In this document: positions 9,137 to 17,771 of the stretch, piece by piece
How the letters are laid out: every line of letters starts with the position of its first letter
How positions within the stretch are numbered: position 1 is the first letter of the stretch
From: Acetoanaerobium sticklandii
Lineage (GTDB): Bacteria > Bacillota > Clostridia > Peptostreptococcales > Filifactoraceae
NCBI RefSeq assembly: GCF_000196455.1
Contig: NC_014614.1
Coordinates: 1,006,501-1,070,500 of the forward strand
Direction: 5' to 3'
Length of the DNA: 64,000 nucleotides
Translations under genes and position numbers: made by a program
The notes under the pieces: model-generated
What the model was told of the DNA's origin: nothing
Seen by the model: the letters and a program-made list of their open reading frames with translations, nothing else
Databases searched by the model: none

Positions 9137-9722
9137 AGCAGAGAATCTAGGCTTTGGATATAGAAAAGACGAATGGATATTTAGAAATAAAGATTTTGAA
9201 ATAGAATCAGGTGAAATTGTAGGGATATCAGGATACAGCGGATGCGGCAAAACTACTTTTGGGAAAGTTCTTTGCAGTTATTATAAGCCAATTGAAGGAA
9301 GCTTGCTTCTTGATTCAAATGAAATTACTTTAAAAAACTACAATCCTATTCAGATGATATTCCAGCACCCTGAAAAATCAGTAAATCCTAGATGGAAGAT
9401 GAAAAGAATTTTAGAAGAAGGATATACTCCAAGTCAGGATATTTTGGACATGCTAGGGATAGAAAGTGACTGGATGGATAGGTGGCCTATAGAGCTTTCG
9501 GGAGGAGAGCTTCAACGATTTTGTGTTGCAAGAGCATTATCTCCTGAAACAAAATTCATAATTGCAGATGAAATGACAACTATGCTAGATGGAATCACTC
9601 AAGCTAAAATTTGGGAATCTCTACTTGAAATTTCAAAAGCCATGAATATAGGTCTTGTGGTTATTAGTCATGAAAAAGAACTTTTAAAGAAGCTTTGTGA
9701 TAGAATAGAACCATTCGAATAG
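9126..9722 (+). CDS. Compact ABC transporter ATP-binding protein, DppF/NikE type
   Basis: A 198-residue second ATPase of the operon. It keeps all NBD motifs: Walker A GYSGCGKTT near residue 37, FQHPEKSVNPRW (the Q-loop region typical of DppF), signature LSGGELQRFCVARAL, Walker B FIIADE and an H-loop VISHE. It ends right after the NBD and lacks the C-terminal tail that gives DppF/OppF about 320 residues. In Walker B the residue after ADE is Met where DEPT is usual. No frameshift is evident, so the short form looks genuine. Confidence 0.82.
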   Translation: MQLKAENLGFGYRKDEWIFRNKDFEIESGEIVGISGYSGCGKTTFGKVLCSYYKPIEGSLLLDSNEITLKNYNPIQMIFQHPEKSVNPRWKMKRILEEGYTPSQDILDMLGIESDWMDRWPIELSGGELQRFCVARALSPETKFIIADEMTTMLDGITQAKIWESLLEISKAMNIGLVVISHEKELLKKLCDRIEPFE

Positions 9723-9766
9723 GAAATTCTATATAATTTTTTTCTATTATTTTTTAATAGGTGTGG

Positions 9767-9799
9767 TAAAATGAATTAATAAGATTATTAATTCATTTT
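9767..9799 (+). promoter_or_regulatory. Perfect 13-bp inverted repeat over a putative -10
   Basis: AAAATGAATTAAT at 9768-9780 and its exact complement at 9787-9799 are separated by 6 bp. The left arm overlaps an extended -10 (TGGTAAAAT, 9764-9772), 52 bp before the next start. It could be an operator or a leader hairpin. A simple terminator is less likely because only TTTTGCTTTT follows. Confidence 0.45.
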
Positions 9800-9823
9800 G
9801 CTTTTATGGGAGGTACATATTTT

Positions 9824-10969
9824 ATGTATACAATTCTTGTCGTTGACGACACTCTATTTAATAGAAAGCTAATGCTGGAAGTTCTGGAAACAAAAATAGA
9901 TAATGCAAGATATCTTCAAGCTGAAGATGGAATAGAAGCTCTAGAGATTGTAAAAACCAATGAGGTAGATTTGGTTATATTGGATTTAATGATGCCAAAT
10001 AAAAATGGTTATGAGGTGCTTAAGGAGCTCAAAAATAACCCCCTTTATTCAGATATTCCAATAATAGTTAATTCCTCAGTGACTGATATGGATAGCATAA
10101 AGCAGACCTTAGAAATGGGCGCAGTAGACTATTTTACTAAGCCGTTAACTCCTGAGCAAATGGAAGTAATAATACCATTAAAAGTAAACAATACTCTTAA
10201 ATATCATGAACAAAATAGACAGCTTAAAATGGTTAGTAGAAATATTAATAACGAGATGAAAATGGCAGGAGCTTTCCAAAAGGCATTAATGTCGATGTAT
10301 GAGGATAAGCTTTATCCAGGCTTAGACCTATATGTATATTTCAAAGCCTGTGAACATTTAAGTGGAGATTTCTTTGAGTTAGTTGAAACAGGCGGAACCA
10401 GATGGTTCATAATAGCAGATATTAAAGGACATGGAGCAGCGGCTGCAATGATGTCCTTTATGGTTAGAAAAATGTTCAATAATATAATAAGGCAAGAAAG
10501 TCAGCCTAAAGATGTGCTAGAAAAGATAAATAAAGCTTATAACGAGCTTAAAATAGATACAGAGCTTGTATTTTTCTCCGCATTTATAGGAAAAATACAA
10601 GGTAACAAGCTTACCTATTCAAATGCAGGGCATCCTCATCCAGCGTTACTTTCTTTAGATATAAATAAAGGTAGAAGACTGGACTGTAACGGACATTTTA
10701 TAGGATTTATGGATGATACAACGTATACGCAGGAAACTGTTATTTTGGAAGACGAGGATTGCATATTGCTTCATACAGATGGACTCTATCAAGGGAAACA
10801 GACTCCAAGCGTCAATCTAAATAGAGCTTTGGCAAATATGATATATAGTTATAGCAAGAATCCTTCTGTAAAAGACTTGACGTGCACGGTTTATGGTGAA
10901 TATATTATGCCAGATGAAGAACTTCAAGATGATATAACTATAGTAGCTTTAAAATATAAAAACAAATAA
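9824..10969 (+). CDS. Response regulator with PP2C (SpoIIE-type) phosphatase output
   Basis: A 381-residue cytosolic signalling protein. Residues 1-125 form a receiver domain (LVVDD, phospho-acceptor Asp in VILDLMMP, Lys in FTKPLT). A helical linker follows to about residue 165. The rest is a PPM/SpoIIE-type Ser/Thr phosphatase domain with metal-binding Asp in SGDFFE, ADIKGHG, GHPHPALL and DDITIV. Proteins of this layout (RsbU/RssB-like) usually dephosphorylate an anti-sigma-factor antagonist, but no such partner is encoded here. The start ATG at 9824 has GGGAGG 10 bp upstream. It appears to be transcribed alone, between a palindromic promoter and a terminator. Confidence 0.87.
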   Translation: MYTILVVDDTLFNRKLMLEVLETKIDNARYLQAEDGIEALEIVKTNEVDLVILDLMMPNKNGYEVLKELKNNPLYSDIPIIVNSSVTDMDSIKQTLEMGAVDYFTKPLTPEQMEVIIPLKVNNTLKYHEQNRQLKMVSRNINNEMKMAGAFQKALMSMYEDKLYPGLDLYVYFKACEHLSGDFFELVETGGTRWFIIADIKGHGAAAAMMSFMVRKMFNNIIRQESQPKDVLEKINKAYNELKIDTELVFFSAFIGKIQGNKLTYSNAGHPHPALLSLDINKGRRLDCNGHFIGFMDDTTYTQETVILEDEDCILLHTDGLYQGKQTPSVNLNRALANMIYSYSKNPSVKDLTCTVYGEYIMPDEELQDDITIVALKYKNK

Positions 10970-10984
10970 CTGACCTAAACTTCT

Positions 10985-11020
10985 AACATCTGTAGTGCAT
11001 AACTTACTGCAGATGTTTTT
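10985..11020 (+). terminator. Intrinsic terminator after the REC-PP2C gene
   Basis: AACATCTG at 10985-10992 pairs with CAGATGTT at 11010-11017, followed by TTT. A TTGTAT (11038) and TATTAT (11061), 17 bp apart, just downstream are a plausible promoter for the next gene. Confidence 0.65.
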
Positions 11021-11112
11021 GCTTTAACTTCAAAAATTTGTATTTTTTTTTAAAATATATTATTATATATAATCTAGGGCAAAAGATTTATAAAGGAGGG
11101 AAAAAATCTTTA

Positions 11113-12024
11113 ATGAAAAAATCATATCTTCATACAAAGAAGAAAACTCAGAAATTGACATTAATGATGATACCCAATAGTACAAGTAAAATAAGACAAT
11201 ATGCATTCTCATATAAAATTATAGCAGCGGTTGTTTTAGCTTTGATAATGTTAACTAGTATGCTTACTTTTTTTTCAACAAGGTATTTTTATGTCAATCA
11301 AGATTATCAAAATTTGAACAGACAATTGATTACCTTAAAAAAAGAAAATACAGCTCAAAAGGTTAAGATTGATTATTTTGCATCAAAATCACAAGAAATA
11401 GAAAGCCGTATTGCAAAGCTTAAGGAACTTGAAAATCAGATTACAAAAGCTATAGATCCAAAGGCTGCTGAAGCAGAAAGCATGAGCGTAGTATCTAGAT
11501 CAGCCGACAGAGATTTTTATATGCCTGAAGTGGATGAGGCTGATATTAGATTTGTAGATGAGCTACTTAGCTCTCAAGAAAAAAATATAGATGAGCTATT
11601 TGATAATATCCAAGGCAAAATAACAAAGCTTGAAAAAATTCCAAATAGCATGCCTACTGATGGAAGACTTACTTCACCTTTTGGAGACAGGATTCATCCA
11701 GTAACAAAGAAAGTAGAGTTTCATAGTGGAATAGATTTAGCGAATAATACAGGAACAAACATATATGCATCAGCAACAGGAATAGTGCTATTTTCTGAAA
11801 TCAATGGTACATATGGAAAAATGATACTTGTTTCGCACGGAAATGGTTATAGTACAGTGTATGCTCATCTTAGCAAGCAACTAGTAAAAGCTGGCGACCA
11901 AGTGAAAAAGGGTGACTTAATTGGAAAAATGGGAAGCACTGGCAGGAGCACAGGGCCTCATCTTCACTTTGAAATTAGAGAAAATGGTACACCAATTGAT
12001 CCACAAAAAATTCTAGTTAAGTAG
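11113..12024 (+). CDS. M23 family (LytM-type) peptidoglycan endopeptidase, membrane-anchored
   Basis: A 303-residue cell-wall protein. A basic N-terminus (KKKTQK) leads to one transmembrane segment near residues 36-57. A heptad-rich coiled coil follows (about 65-125), then the M23 domain (about 195-300). Zinc and catalytic residues are visible as HPVTKKVEFHSGIDLA, YAHL and HLHFE. It should cleave peptide cross-links in peptidoglycan or act as an activator. The start ATG at 11113 has AAAGGAGGG 12 bp upstream; the longer reading frame upstream lacks a good start. A bactofilin gene follows within 10 bp, a common pairing in which the scaffold positions the hydrolase. Confidence 0.87.
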   Translation: MKKSYLHTKKKTQKLTLMMIPNSTSKIRQYAFSYKIIAAVVLALIMLTSMLTFFSTRYFYVNQDYQNLNRQLITLKKENTAQKVKIDYFASKSQEIESRIAKLKELENQITKAIDPKAAEAESMSVVSRSADRDFYMPEVDEADIRFVDELLSSQEKNIDELFDNIQGKITKLEKIPNSMPTDGRLTSPFGDRIHPVTKKVEFHSGIDLANNTGTNIYASATGIVLFSEINGTYGKMILVSHGNGYSTVYAHLSKQLVKAGDQVKKGDLIGKMGSTGRSTGPHLHFEIRENGTPIDPQKILVK

Positions 12025-12033
12025 GGGGAATCT

Positions 12034-12408
12034 ATGTTTAATAAAAAGGAAACCAAAATAGATACTGATTTTGATAAATTTGATACCTTGATAGGCTTGA
12101 ATACGAGCTTTGTAGGAGATTTAAATGCGAAAGGCTCTATAAGGCTAGATGGACAGCTAAAAGGGAAAGTAAATGTCGAAGGACATCTATTTATAGGAGA
12201 AAATGCTTTAGTTGAAGCTGATATTGTTACAAGCAGTCTCATAGTATCGGGTAAGGTTACGGGAAATATAGAAGCCCAAAGCTTTGTAAGAATAACATCA
12301 AATGGAAAAGTAAAAGGAGATATAACAGTAAAAACGCTAGTGATTGATGAAGATGCTTTCTTTGAAGGCAATTGCAAGATGATAAACTCTACTGAAATAT
12401 CTGAATAA
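12034..12408 (+). CDS. Bactofilin-type polymer-forming cytoskeletal protein
   Basis: A 124-residue protein of the bactofilin family (DUF583). The core (about 20-110) has the repeating glycine and hydrophobic pattern of a right-handed beta-helix, with GLNTSFVGDLNAKGSIRLDG, GKVNVEGHL and VSGKVTGNIEA segments. Bactofilins self-assemble into filaments on the inner membrane and recruit M23 peptidases for local wall remodelling. The M23 gene lies 10 bp upstream in the same operon, which agrees with this role. AGGGGG precedes the ATG and a strong terminator follows. Confidence 0.87.
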   Translation: MFNKKETKIDTDFDKFDTLIGLNTSFVGDLNAKGSIRLDGQLKGKVNVEGHLFIGENALVEADIVTSSLIVSGKVTGNIEAQSFVRITSNGKVKGDITVKTLVIDEDAFFEGNCKMINSTEISE

Positions 12409-12417
12409 AAAATACTT

Positions 12418-12460
12418 AAAGAAGTTCACGAATAATATATTTTTCGAGAGCTTCTTTTTT
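12418..12460 (+). terminator. Intrinsic terminator after the bactofilin gene
   Basis: A stem with arms AAAGAAGTTC (from 12418) and GAGCTTCTTT, extended by a CGAA/TTCG pairing inside, ends in six T. A TATAAT at 12471-12476 just downstream may serve the kinase gene, although no clear -35 is seen. Confidence 0.75.
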
Positions 12461-12526
12461 GCTATTATTGTATAATTTATAGTTAAAGGGGTATTTTATT
12501 AATAGTTATGAGAGGGGGAGCATTCC

Positions 12527-14713
12527 ATGAGCTTTCTTGATAATATAATAAGCAAAAATAATTCAAGTGATGATTTTGTGAAGTACAAGGACATAGTACT
12601 TAATTTAGATGTATGTCTACTTATGCTCGAAAATGGAGATATTGAATATATAAATCCAGCTGGAGAGGCATTAATTTCAAGAATTAATGGATGCTCAAAA
12701 GAGGATTATGATTGCGAAATATGCGAGAAACAAATCAATCTTTTGCTTGAACAGGGCATAGGAGCTTTATCAAATTCAATGAGACAGAGATATTCATACA
12801 TAACAGCAATAAATGGTCAAAGAACTGTATTTTATATAAAAATTGAAATTTATAAACTTCAAATGGATGAAACTAGGATGATGGTTAGATTTGAAGACTA
12901 TACTGATCAGTATCTAGCTGAAGAGTATATGAAAAGTGTAAATAAAACTAATAGCATGATTAGCAAGATTTCCAGCAGGTTTTTAGGGAACTATGACAAG
13001 GACAAAGCTATAAACGAAGCCTTAAGAGATGTAGGTATGCTTACTGGAGCGGATAGAGTATATGTATTTGAGCTTCTAAAAGAAAATACTATTATCGACA
13101 ACACCTATGAGTGGTGCAATAAAGAAGTAGATTCTATCATGGGAAAAAGAAAACAGTTAAATTTTCAGGACTATACCTGGTGGATAGAAGAAATAAATGC
13201 CCACGAAAAGGTATGGATTATAAGAGACTGCAAAGATTATGATTGCAGTTTAAATGATATCAATCTACTAAATCTTTATAATATTACTTCACTTTTTGTT
13301 TTTCCAATAAAAAGTCAAAATGAAATTGTAGGCTTTATTGGTGCTGATAATATATCGCCAAGCTGTGAGATGAACAACGAAATCAATAAAATTTTAACCT
13401 TGGTTGCTAGACTAGTTGGGAACAGCATAGAAAGCTTTAAGGATAAAGAAGCGATAATTGAAAGTGAGAAAAGATTCAGGGAGTTATTTCACAATATTAA
13501 TTCAGCAATATTTATTCACAGGCTTGAGGATAATAAAGTTAGTCCTTATTTCTTAATGGTAAATGAACATGCATGTCATATCTTAGGCTATTCGCAATCG
13601 GAGTTTAGCTCTTTAACTTTGCACAATCTTATAGAGGGTGATATCTACGAAGATATTATAAATGAAATAAACGATAACTCTCATAAAAAAAATATGACCT
13701 TTGAAGTGAACTTAAAGGCTAAGGATAATTCACTTATATTAGGAGAAATGACAGTGACAAATACGCTTCTAAACAACGAAGAAATTGTATTGATTGCTGT
13801 AAAAGATATAAGCAATAGAAGAATATATGAAAAAAAATTGGAAGATAGAAATAAAGAACTTAAGGATGCCTTAGTTCAACTAAAGGAAATTCAAAATCAA
13901 ATGATTCATCAAGAAAAAATGGCTGGAATAGGTCAGCTAGCAGCAGGAATAGCCCATGAAATTAACAATCCTTTAGGTTACGTAATGAGCAATTTTGATA
14001 CATTGAAGAAATATATAGAAATATATGACTCTGCGATTGAAGAATTTCTAAAATGTTCTAGTAAGGATAAGACAATAATAAAAGATATGGAAACTGACTC
14101 AAGAGAAGGGTCTAATAACAGTACTCTTATTAGAAGACTTAATCTAATAAAAGAAGATATGCCTGATTTGATTCATGATTCTAAACATGGACTTGATAGA
14201 ATTCACAAAATAATAACTGGACTAAGATTGTTTTCTAGATCAGATGAGTCGGATACTATTGAAGACTACGATTTAAACGAAGGCATAGAAAGTACCTTAC
14301 TTGTTGCAAATAATGAAATAAAATACTATGCTAATATAATAAAAAAATTAGGAAATATATCTAGTATAAAAGTAATTCCTGTTGAAATAAACCAAGTATT
14401 ATTAAATCTCATAGTAAATGCAGTGCATGCTATTAAAGAAAAAAGCCCTGATACTCAAGGAGATATAATAATAACTACATTTGAGGAAGAACACTCCGTA
14501 TGTTGCAGTATAGAGGACACAGGCATAGGAATTAAAGAAGAAATAGTATCAGAAATATTTAATCCATTTTTTACTACGAAGCCTGTAGGTCAAGGGACTG
14601 GACTAGGTCTTAGTATATCCTATGAAATTATAAAAAATAAGCATAAAGGTGACTTAATAGTGGAAAGTACTCCTAATAAGGGAAGTAAGTTTACTATAAA
14701 ACTGCCTAAATAG
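12527..14713 (+). CDS. PAS/GAF sensor histidine kinase
   Basis: A 728-residue kinase without transmembrane segments, so it probably senses a cytosolic signal. The order is an N-terminal PAS-like domain (about 20-130), a GAF domain (about 150-300), a second PAS (about 315-430), a short coiled coil, then the dimerisation domain with the H-box GIAHEINNP (His477) and a HATPase domain with the N-box NLIVNAVHAI, DTGIGI and GTGLGLSISYEI. The H-box type is that of NtrB/ZraS-like kinases. AGAGGGGG precedes the ATG. The REC-HDOD gene starts 33 bp downstream and is its likely partner. Confidence 0.9.
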   Translation: MSFLDNIISKNNSSDDFVKYKDIVLNLDVCLLMLENGDIEYINPAGEALISRINGCSKEDYDCEICEKQINLLLEQGIGALSNSMRQRYSYITAINGQRTVFYIKIEIYKLQMDETRMMVRFEDYTDQYLAEEYMKSVNKTNSMISKISSRFLGNYDKDKAINEALRDVGMLTGADRVYVFELLKENTIIDNTYEWCNKEVDSIMGKRKQLNFQDYTWWIEEINAHEKVWIIRDCKDYDCSLNDINLLNLYNITSLFVFPIKSQNEIVGFIGADNISPSCEMNNEINKILTLVARLVGNSIESFKDKEAIIESEKRFRELFHNINSAIFIHRLEDNKVSPYFLMVNEHACHILGYSQSEFSSLTLHNLIEGDIYEDIINEINDNSHKKNMTFEVNLKAKDNSLILGEMTVTNTLLNNEEIVLIAVKDISNRRIYEKKLEDRNKELKDALVQLKEIQNQMIHQEKMAGIGQLAAGIAHEINNPLGYVMSNFDTLKKYIEIYDSAIEEFLKCSSKDKTIIKDMETDSREGSNNSTLIRRLNLIKEDMPDLIHDSKHGLDRIHKIITGLRLFSRSDESDTIEDYDLNEGIESTLLVANNEIKYYANIIKKLGNISSIKVIPVEINQVLLNLIVNAVHAIKEKSPDTQGDIIITTFEEEHSVCCSIEDTGIGIKEEIVSEIFNPFFTTKPVGQGTGLGLSISYEIIKNKHKGDLIVESTPNKGSKFTIKLPK

Positions 14714-14746
14714 GCTATATGATTCCAATTGTTAGGGGGTCTTAAT

Positions 14747-15877
14747 GTGAAAAGCAAAGTTAGAATATTAGTAGTGGATGATGAAAAAGAGATTTTAAGG
14801 GCAATTAGACGAATGACATTCGAGATTGATTTAGAAATGGATTATTTAGCCTCTGCATTTGAAGCAATTAAAGCATTTAATGACAATCCCTATGACATAA
14901 TAATTTGCGATATAAAGATGCCAGATATGGATGGAATAAAGCTTCTAACCTACATTAAGGATAATTTTCCTACTACTTCTAGAATTGTATTAAGCGGTCA
15001 TGTCGATGGAAATTTTATTTTTAATATTATAAAAAATTCTATAGCCCATTCATATATGTACAAGCCATGGGACAATGATAAGCTTATATCGCTTCTAAAT
15101 AAGCTAAAAAGTGCAAGAACTATAGCTATTAATGAAGATATAATGGAAGTCGTGGGAAGTATTGATATACTACCAATTCATCCAAATACATTAAAAATGA
15201 TAAAATCAGGTTATCCATTTGACGAGGATGATGAGAAGCTATATTCAATACTTTGCAATGACCCTGCCCTAGCACTTAGATTTATTCATATTGCTAATTC
15301 TCTAAATGCTGTGCTAAAGCCATCTACATTATCAAAAGCTATAAAAAATCTCACTAAAGACCAAATCAATAAAATCCTAGAGGATTATTTAAATGATAAA
15401 AATTTAGTTTTAAACATGGTTGAGAGTTCAGATTTACAAATCTTTTGGTCTTATATGATGAATAATAAGGAAATAATTATTAGACTTTACAAACATCTAT
15501 TTGATAAAGCAATTTCTCAGGAGTACAAGCTTATAGCTCTTTTGTTTGATATAGGTCAGCTAATGCATTTTGAATATTCTAACCTTCTCAAAGCTAAAGA
15601 AATTTCACATGAAAAGTTAGGGGCGGCCATACTTAATTTATGGGGGATGCCTTCTGATTTAATTGAATGTGCTTTGTATCACAACGATCCATATAATCCA
15701 AATGTAACAAATAAAGACTTAGTTTATCTTATCGCATTATCAAACTATATAAATTCAATATTTCATAATAGAGAGATTCAAGGTTTTGACTGGAGAGGCA
15801 TATTAGAGTATTTTGGTAAGGAAGAAAGTGACTTTGAGCAAATTATAGACACATTAAAAATGAAAGTCATGAATTAA
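14747..15877 (+). CDS. Response regulator with HDOD output domain
   Basis: A 376-residue protein with an N-terminal receiver domain (LVVDDE, phospho-acceptor Asp in IICDIKMPDMDG, Lys in MYKPWD), a linker and a C-terminal HDOD domain (from about residue 140: DILPIHPNT, DPALALRFIHIAN). HDOD is a catalytically inactive relative of the HD phosphohydrolase fold used in signalling complexes. The GTG at 14747 with AGGGGG 7 bp upstream is preferred over the TTG at 14729, which would lie upstream of that ribosome binding site. It is the probable partner of the upstream kinase. The output target is unknown. Confidence 0.82.
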   Translation: MKSKVRILVVDDEKEILRAIRRMTFEIDLEMDYLASAFEAIKAFNDNPYDIIICDIKMPDMDGIKLLTYIKDNFPTTSRIVLSGHVDGNFIFNIIKNSIAHSYMYKPWDNDKLISLLNKLKSARTIAINEDIMEVVGSIDILPIHPNTLKMIKSGYPFDEDDEKLYSILCNDPALALRFIHIANSLNAVLKPSTLSKAIKNLTKDQINKILEDYLNDKNLVLNMVESSDLQIFWSYMMNNKEIIIRLYKHLFDKAISQEYKLIALLFDIGQLMHFEYSNLLKAKEISHEKLGAAILNLWGMPSDLIECALYHNDPYNPNVTNKDLVYLIALSNYINSIFHNREIQGFDWRGILEYFGKEESDFEQIIDTLKMKVMN

Positions 15878-15895
15878 ATAATGAAGGGATAAAAA

Positions 15896-16891
15896 ATGAT
15901 AATAACACAAATAACAGAGCTCTCAAAATATATACTTAAAGAATATATAAAATCTGGAGATAAAGTAGTCGATGCGACTCTTGGAAATGGCAATGATGCA
16001 GAATTTTTAGCTCAAATAGTAGGTGAGCAAGGCAGAGTTTACGCTTTTGATATAGACTCGGATGCGGTAGAGGCTTGTAAAGAAAGATTGCAAAGCAAAT
16101 ATCTACAGATTGATTTTATTTTAGATTCTCATGAAAATCTAAATATATATGTAAAGGATACTATTTCAGCTGCTATTTTTAATCTAGGATATCTTCCTGG
16201 TGGAAACCATGAGACCTACACAAAAGCAGATGTTACTATAAAAGCACTTAATAAGGCTTTAGCTCTCTTAAAACTAGAAGGAGTTTTAGCTATAGCTTCC
16301 TATGTAGGACATGATGACTTTCAGGAATTTAATGCTGTAAGAGAATTTATGAAAAATTTAAACTCGAAAGCATATAAAGTTATTTTTATAAATCCAGAGA
16401 ATCAAAATGAAAGAGCTCCAAAACTATTCATCTGCCAAAAGATAAAAACTGAATCAGGCCTAATTACAAAGCTTATGATAAAGAAATCCAAGGACTTGCC
16501 ACGTGAATCAGTAAAAACTCTAAAGTTATCAAGTGATTGCGGGATAGTGGACGATATCCATGCAGGCAGAACGTTAAGACAGATAAGTCTACTAAGCCAA
16601 AGTACAAAATCTAGTTTGCAGGATTATAAAATGGGCCTATGCGTAAATCGATTCTCTGAAAATATAAGGTTTGATAATCTGGAAATAATGAGTTTGAAAG
16701 TTTCTCAGCAGCTTAAAATAGCAGATGCTGTTTTAGAAATAACTCAGATAGGAAAAGAATGCTTTGAAGACTGCCTTATTAGAAAGGAAAATAAACGATG
16801 TCCGTTATATACTCAAGCTTTATTTGCTAGAGTTATAGTGGAAGGAGAAATCTGCTTAGGGGATGAAATAGAGCCTTTATCATTAAAATAG
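15896..16891 (+). CDS. MnmM-like SAM methyltransferase fused to a MOSC domain
   Basis: A 331-residue two-domain protein. Residues 1-188 form a class I SAM methyltransferase of the YtqB/MnmM group (VVDATLGNGNDAEFLA as the SAM-binding motif, AFDIDS, FNLGYLPGGNH, NPENQNERAP). In B. subtilis this enzyme makes the 5-methylaminomethyl group on U34 of tRNA. Residues 195-331 form a MOSC domain (DIHAG, RQISLLS, VNRFSENI, VLEITQIGKEC with Cys289, ARVIVEGEI), a fold linked to sulfur and molybdenum-cofactor chemistry. I see no stop, frameshift or ribosome binding site between the halves. A MoeB/ThiF-like gene follows after 20 bp. Methyltransferase: high confidence; MOSC: high; joint function: unknown. 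Confidence 0.8.
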   Translation: MIITQITELSKYILKEYIKSGDKVVDATLGNGNDAEFLAQIVGEQGRVYAFDIDSDAVEACKERLQSKYLQIDFILDSHENLNIYVKDTISAAIFNLGYLPGGNHETYTKADVTIKALNKALALLKLEGVLAIASYVGHDDFQEFNAVREFMKNLNSKAYKVIFINPENQNERAPKLFICQKIKTESGLITKLMIKKSKDLPRESVKTLKLSSDCGIVDDIHAGRTLRQISLLSQSTKSSLQDYKMGLCVNRFSENIRFDNLEIMSLKVSQQLKIADAVLEITQIGKECFEDCLIRKENKRCPLYTQALFARVIVEGEICLGDEIEPLSLK

Positions 16892-16911
16892 TCAGTTTTT
16901 TGGAGGGAGAA

Positions 16912-17592
16912 ATGCTAAGATATTCGCGAAATAAAAATCTAATGTCAGATGAAGAAATTATACTTTTGTCTCAAAAAAAGGTCTGCGTATTAGGCCTAGG
17001 AGGTCTTGGGGGCTATATTGTAGAAATGCTTTCTAGGATTGGAGTTGGGAGCCTAACTTTAGTGGATGGAGATGTTTTTGATGAAACAAATTTAAATAGA
17101 CAGCTTTTTAGTTCAATGAACAACTTAGGAAGCTCGAAAGCTCTAGAAGCTGAAAAAAGAGTAAAGGGAATCAATCCTCTAACTAAGGTTATTCCAGTCT
17201 ACGAATTTGTAGACTCTTCAAATGCGATGAAAATAATTGCCAATCACGATGTAATAGTGGATGCTCTTGATTCCATTGATTTGAGGAAATATATAGCTAA
17301 GGTCTGTACAGAGCTAAACCTTCCTCTAGTTCATGGAGCAATTGCTGGTTGGTACGGTCAGGTTGCAACAATTTATCCAAATGACACTACTCTAGACATA
17401 CTATATCCTAAGGATATTAAAAAGGGTATAGAAAAAGAGCTAGGAAATCCATCGTTTACCCCAGCACTTGTAGCTTCGATTCAAGTGAGTGAAGTAATAA
17501 AATTACTTTTAAACAGAGGAGATTTGCTTAGAAATTCCTTTATGATTATAGATCTTTATACAAACGACATAGAGGTAATTAAAACTAAATAA
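16912..17592 (+). CDS. MoeB/ThiF/HesA-family adenylyltransferase
   Basis: A 226-residue E1-like enzyme that should adenylate the C-terminus of a ubiquitin-like sulfur carrier (MoaD, ThiS) or a related target. The nucleotide-binding site is visible as VLGLGGLGGY near residue 27, LVDGDVFDETNLNRQ and ALDS. The C-terminal part reads FTPALVASIQVSEVIKLL, as in MoeB. The two CxxC zinc pairs of classical MoeB are absent, and only two Cys are present. I use the ATG at 16912; the TTG at 16900 would lie upstream of the GGAGGGA ribosome binding site. Its place after the MOSC fusion suggests cofactor or sulfur metabolism. It could equally be a TcdA-like tRNA enzyme. Confidence 0.8.
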   Translation: MLRYSRNKNLMSDEEIILLSQKKVCVLGLGGLGGYIVEMLSRIGVGSLTLVDGDVFDETNLNRQLFSSMNNLGSSKALEAEKRVKGINPLTKVIPVYEFVDSSNAMKIIANHDVIVDALDSIDLRKYIAKVCTELNLPLVHGAIAGWYGQVATIYPNDTTLDILYPKDIKKGIEKELGNPSFTPALVASIQVSEVIKLLLNRGDLLRNSFMIIDLYTNDIEVIKTK

Positions 17593-17734
17593 AATGTATT
17601 TTTTAAAGGGAACAAAAGAGCATGATGATATGAAATAAAAATCTTATGGTCTCAATATTACATAGTTTATACCAATAAAAAAATTAAATTGAGTGAATTT
17701 TCCATAAAAATTTAATTTATTTGTAAAAATAATA

Positions 17735-17763
17735 TTGTACTCTTTGATTAGATTTGATATAAT
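17735..17763 (+). promoter_or_regulatory. Promoter of the upstream structured RNA
   Basis: TTGTAC at 17735-17740 and TATAAT at 17758-17763 are 17 bp apart. A TG one base before the -10 makes it an extended -10. Transcription should begin near 17770. Confidence 0.7.
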
Positions 17764-17771
17764 CTTTTTAT

